A stretch of DNA of 23,458 nt from Bacteroidales bacterium UBA4243 (GTDB lineage Bacteria; Bacteroidota; Bacteroidia; Bacteroidales; F082), in the NCBI GenBank assembly GCA_002396205.1, contig DGXB01000044.1, positions 1 through 23,458 on the forward strand, given 5' to 3'. The notes beneath the pieces are model-generated. The model was not told where the DNA came from and searched no databases. It saw only the letters and a list, made by a program, of their open reading frames with translations. A program made the translations under genes and the position numbers. Positions 22,895 to 23,458 of this stretch are shown one piece after another. Positions within the stretch are counted from its first letter, which is position 1, and each line of letters opens with the position of its first letter.

Positions 22895-22978
22895 GGCAGG
22901 GGTTTACACCCCGTCTGCCATTTTGTTGGCAGGGGTTTACACCGCCTGCCTACATTGCTGTCGTCCCTACGGGACTTG
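22895..22978. repeat. Compound palindromic repeat array between moxR and DUF58 gene (copy 2)
   Basis: The array has the same order and orientation as 17194-17290. Two GGCAGG...CTGCC elements with core GGTTTACACC (22895-22919 and 22928-22950) are followed by TGTC and a hairpin GTCCC-TAC-GGGAC at 22963-22975. Compared with the other array, the hairpin differs by one base on each side, and the two changes restore pairing (C-G to T-A). It ends just before the moxR stop codon. Confidence 0.88.
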
Positions 22979-22981
22979 GTT

Positions 22982-23458
22982 TTACGGCACTTCAACAGTG
23001 TTCAAAATCTCGTTGATGATTTCTTCGGTGGTGATGTTTTCGGCTTCGGCCTCATAGGTCAATCCGATACGGTGGCGCAACACGTCGGGGGCCACGGCGC
23101 GGATGTCCTCGGGGATGACATAGCCACGGTGCTTGATGAAGGCGTAGGCCTTGGCTGCCAGAGCCAGGTTGATGGTGGCACGCGGCGAGCCGCCGTAGCT
23201 GATCATGTTGGCAAACTTCTTCAACTTGTAATCCGAAGGATAACGCGAGGCGAAGACGATGTCCGTGATATAATTCTCAATCTTTTCGTCGAGATAGATC
23301 TCGCGGCACACTTCGCGGGCGCGGATGATGTCTTGAGGTTTCACCACGGCGTTAATCTTGGCACCGGCATTAGCGATATTCTGACGTAGAATCAGCTTCT
23401 CCTCCTCTTTCTTGGGATAGTTGATGATCACCTTCAGCATGAAACGGTCCACCTGGGC
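22982..23458 (-). CDS. MoxR family AAA+ ATPase, C-terminal part (5' end outside window)
   Basis: The frame is open to the right edge and begins there with AQVDRFMLK, the sensor-1 region motif of MoxR ATPases (usually EAQLDRF). It then continues through the C-terminal lid domain with VKPQDIIRAREVCREIYLDE, FASRYPSDYKLKKFANMISY, GGSPRATINLALAAKAYAFI and VIPEDIRAVAPDVLRHRI. SPRATI holds the sensor-2 arginine. About 158 codons are seen; the full protein is about 320-335 residues, so Walker A and B lie outside. It is the first visible gene of the bat operon, and the operon promoter must lie beyond the window or upstream in it. GTG at 23452 is a Val codon inside the gene, not a start. Confidence 0.94.
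   Translation of the reverse strand, partial: AQVDRFMLKVIINYPKKEEEKLILRQNIANAGAKINAVVKPQDIIRAREVCREIYLDEKIENYITDIVFASRYPSDYKLKKFANMISYGGSPRATINLALAAKAYAFIKHRGYVIPEDIRAVAPDVLRHRIGLTYEAEAENITTEEIINEILNTVEVP

Overview
The window comes from a member of the Bacteroidota, most likely a Bacteroidales-type gut or host-associated bacterium. Several genes point there: a complete Bat aerotolerance cluster (MoxR, DUF58, BatA to BatE), a secreted protein with a type IX secretion (T9SS) C-terminal sorting domain, an M64 peptidase and a DUF4294 protein. Several genes are also preceded by the Bacteroidetes -7 promoter box TAnnTTTG. Genus and family cannot be read from the sequence. There are no rRNA, tRNA, CRISPR, phage or insertion-sequence genes. 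No gap between genes exceeds about 160 bases.

Left part (1-6255). The window opens inside clpX at its Walker B motif (+). A rho-independent terminator follows, and right behind it a near-perfect sigma-54 promoter drives a small exported DUF4294 protein (+). A palindrome then separates this gene from a convergent two-gene operon (-) of an M64 peptidase and a CvpA-like membrane protein, which overlap by ATGA. The M64 gene is divergent from a double-NBD oligopeptide-type ABC ATPase (+), and the two share a 61-bp intergenic region with mirror-image promoters. A pentapeptide-repeat protein with a channel-like tail (-) converges on the ABC gene.

Middle part (6255-14328), all on the minus strand. 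It holds an M49 (DPP III-like) lipoprotein, an operon of a biotin-dependent carboxylase alpha subunit followed by an acyl-CoA dehydrogenase, and a 960-residue T9SS-exported beta-propeller-like protein.

Right part (14488-23458), minus strand. This is the Bat operon in the order moxR (cut by the window edge), DUF58, a BatD-like membrane protein, batA, batB, batC, batD, batE. Most junctions overlap or nearly touch. The two exceptions, moxR/DUF58 and batC/batD, each carry the same compound array of palindromic repeats. BatC is unusual: four InlB-type B-repeats (about 300 residues) sit between its TPR region and its glutamine-rich tail.

The most notable points are the enlarged BatC, the two matching palindrome arrays inside one operon (one hairpin differs by a compensated base pair), a second dispersed palindrome family with arms GTAGAGACG/CGTCTCTAC, the sigma-54 promoter in front of the DUF4294 gene, and a channel-like pentapeptide protein with no recognisable K+ selectivity filter. 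I found no clearly new multi-gene system; the novelty is at the level of domain architecture and repeats.
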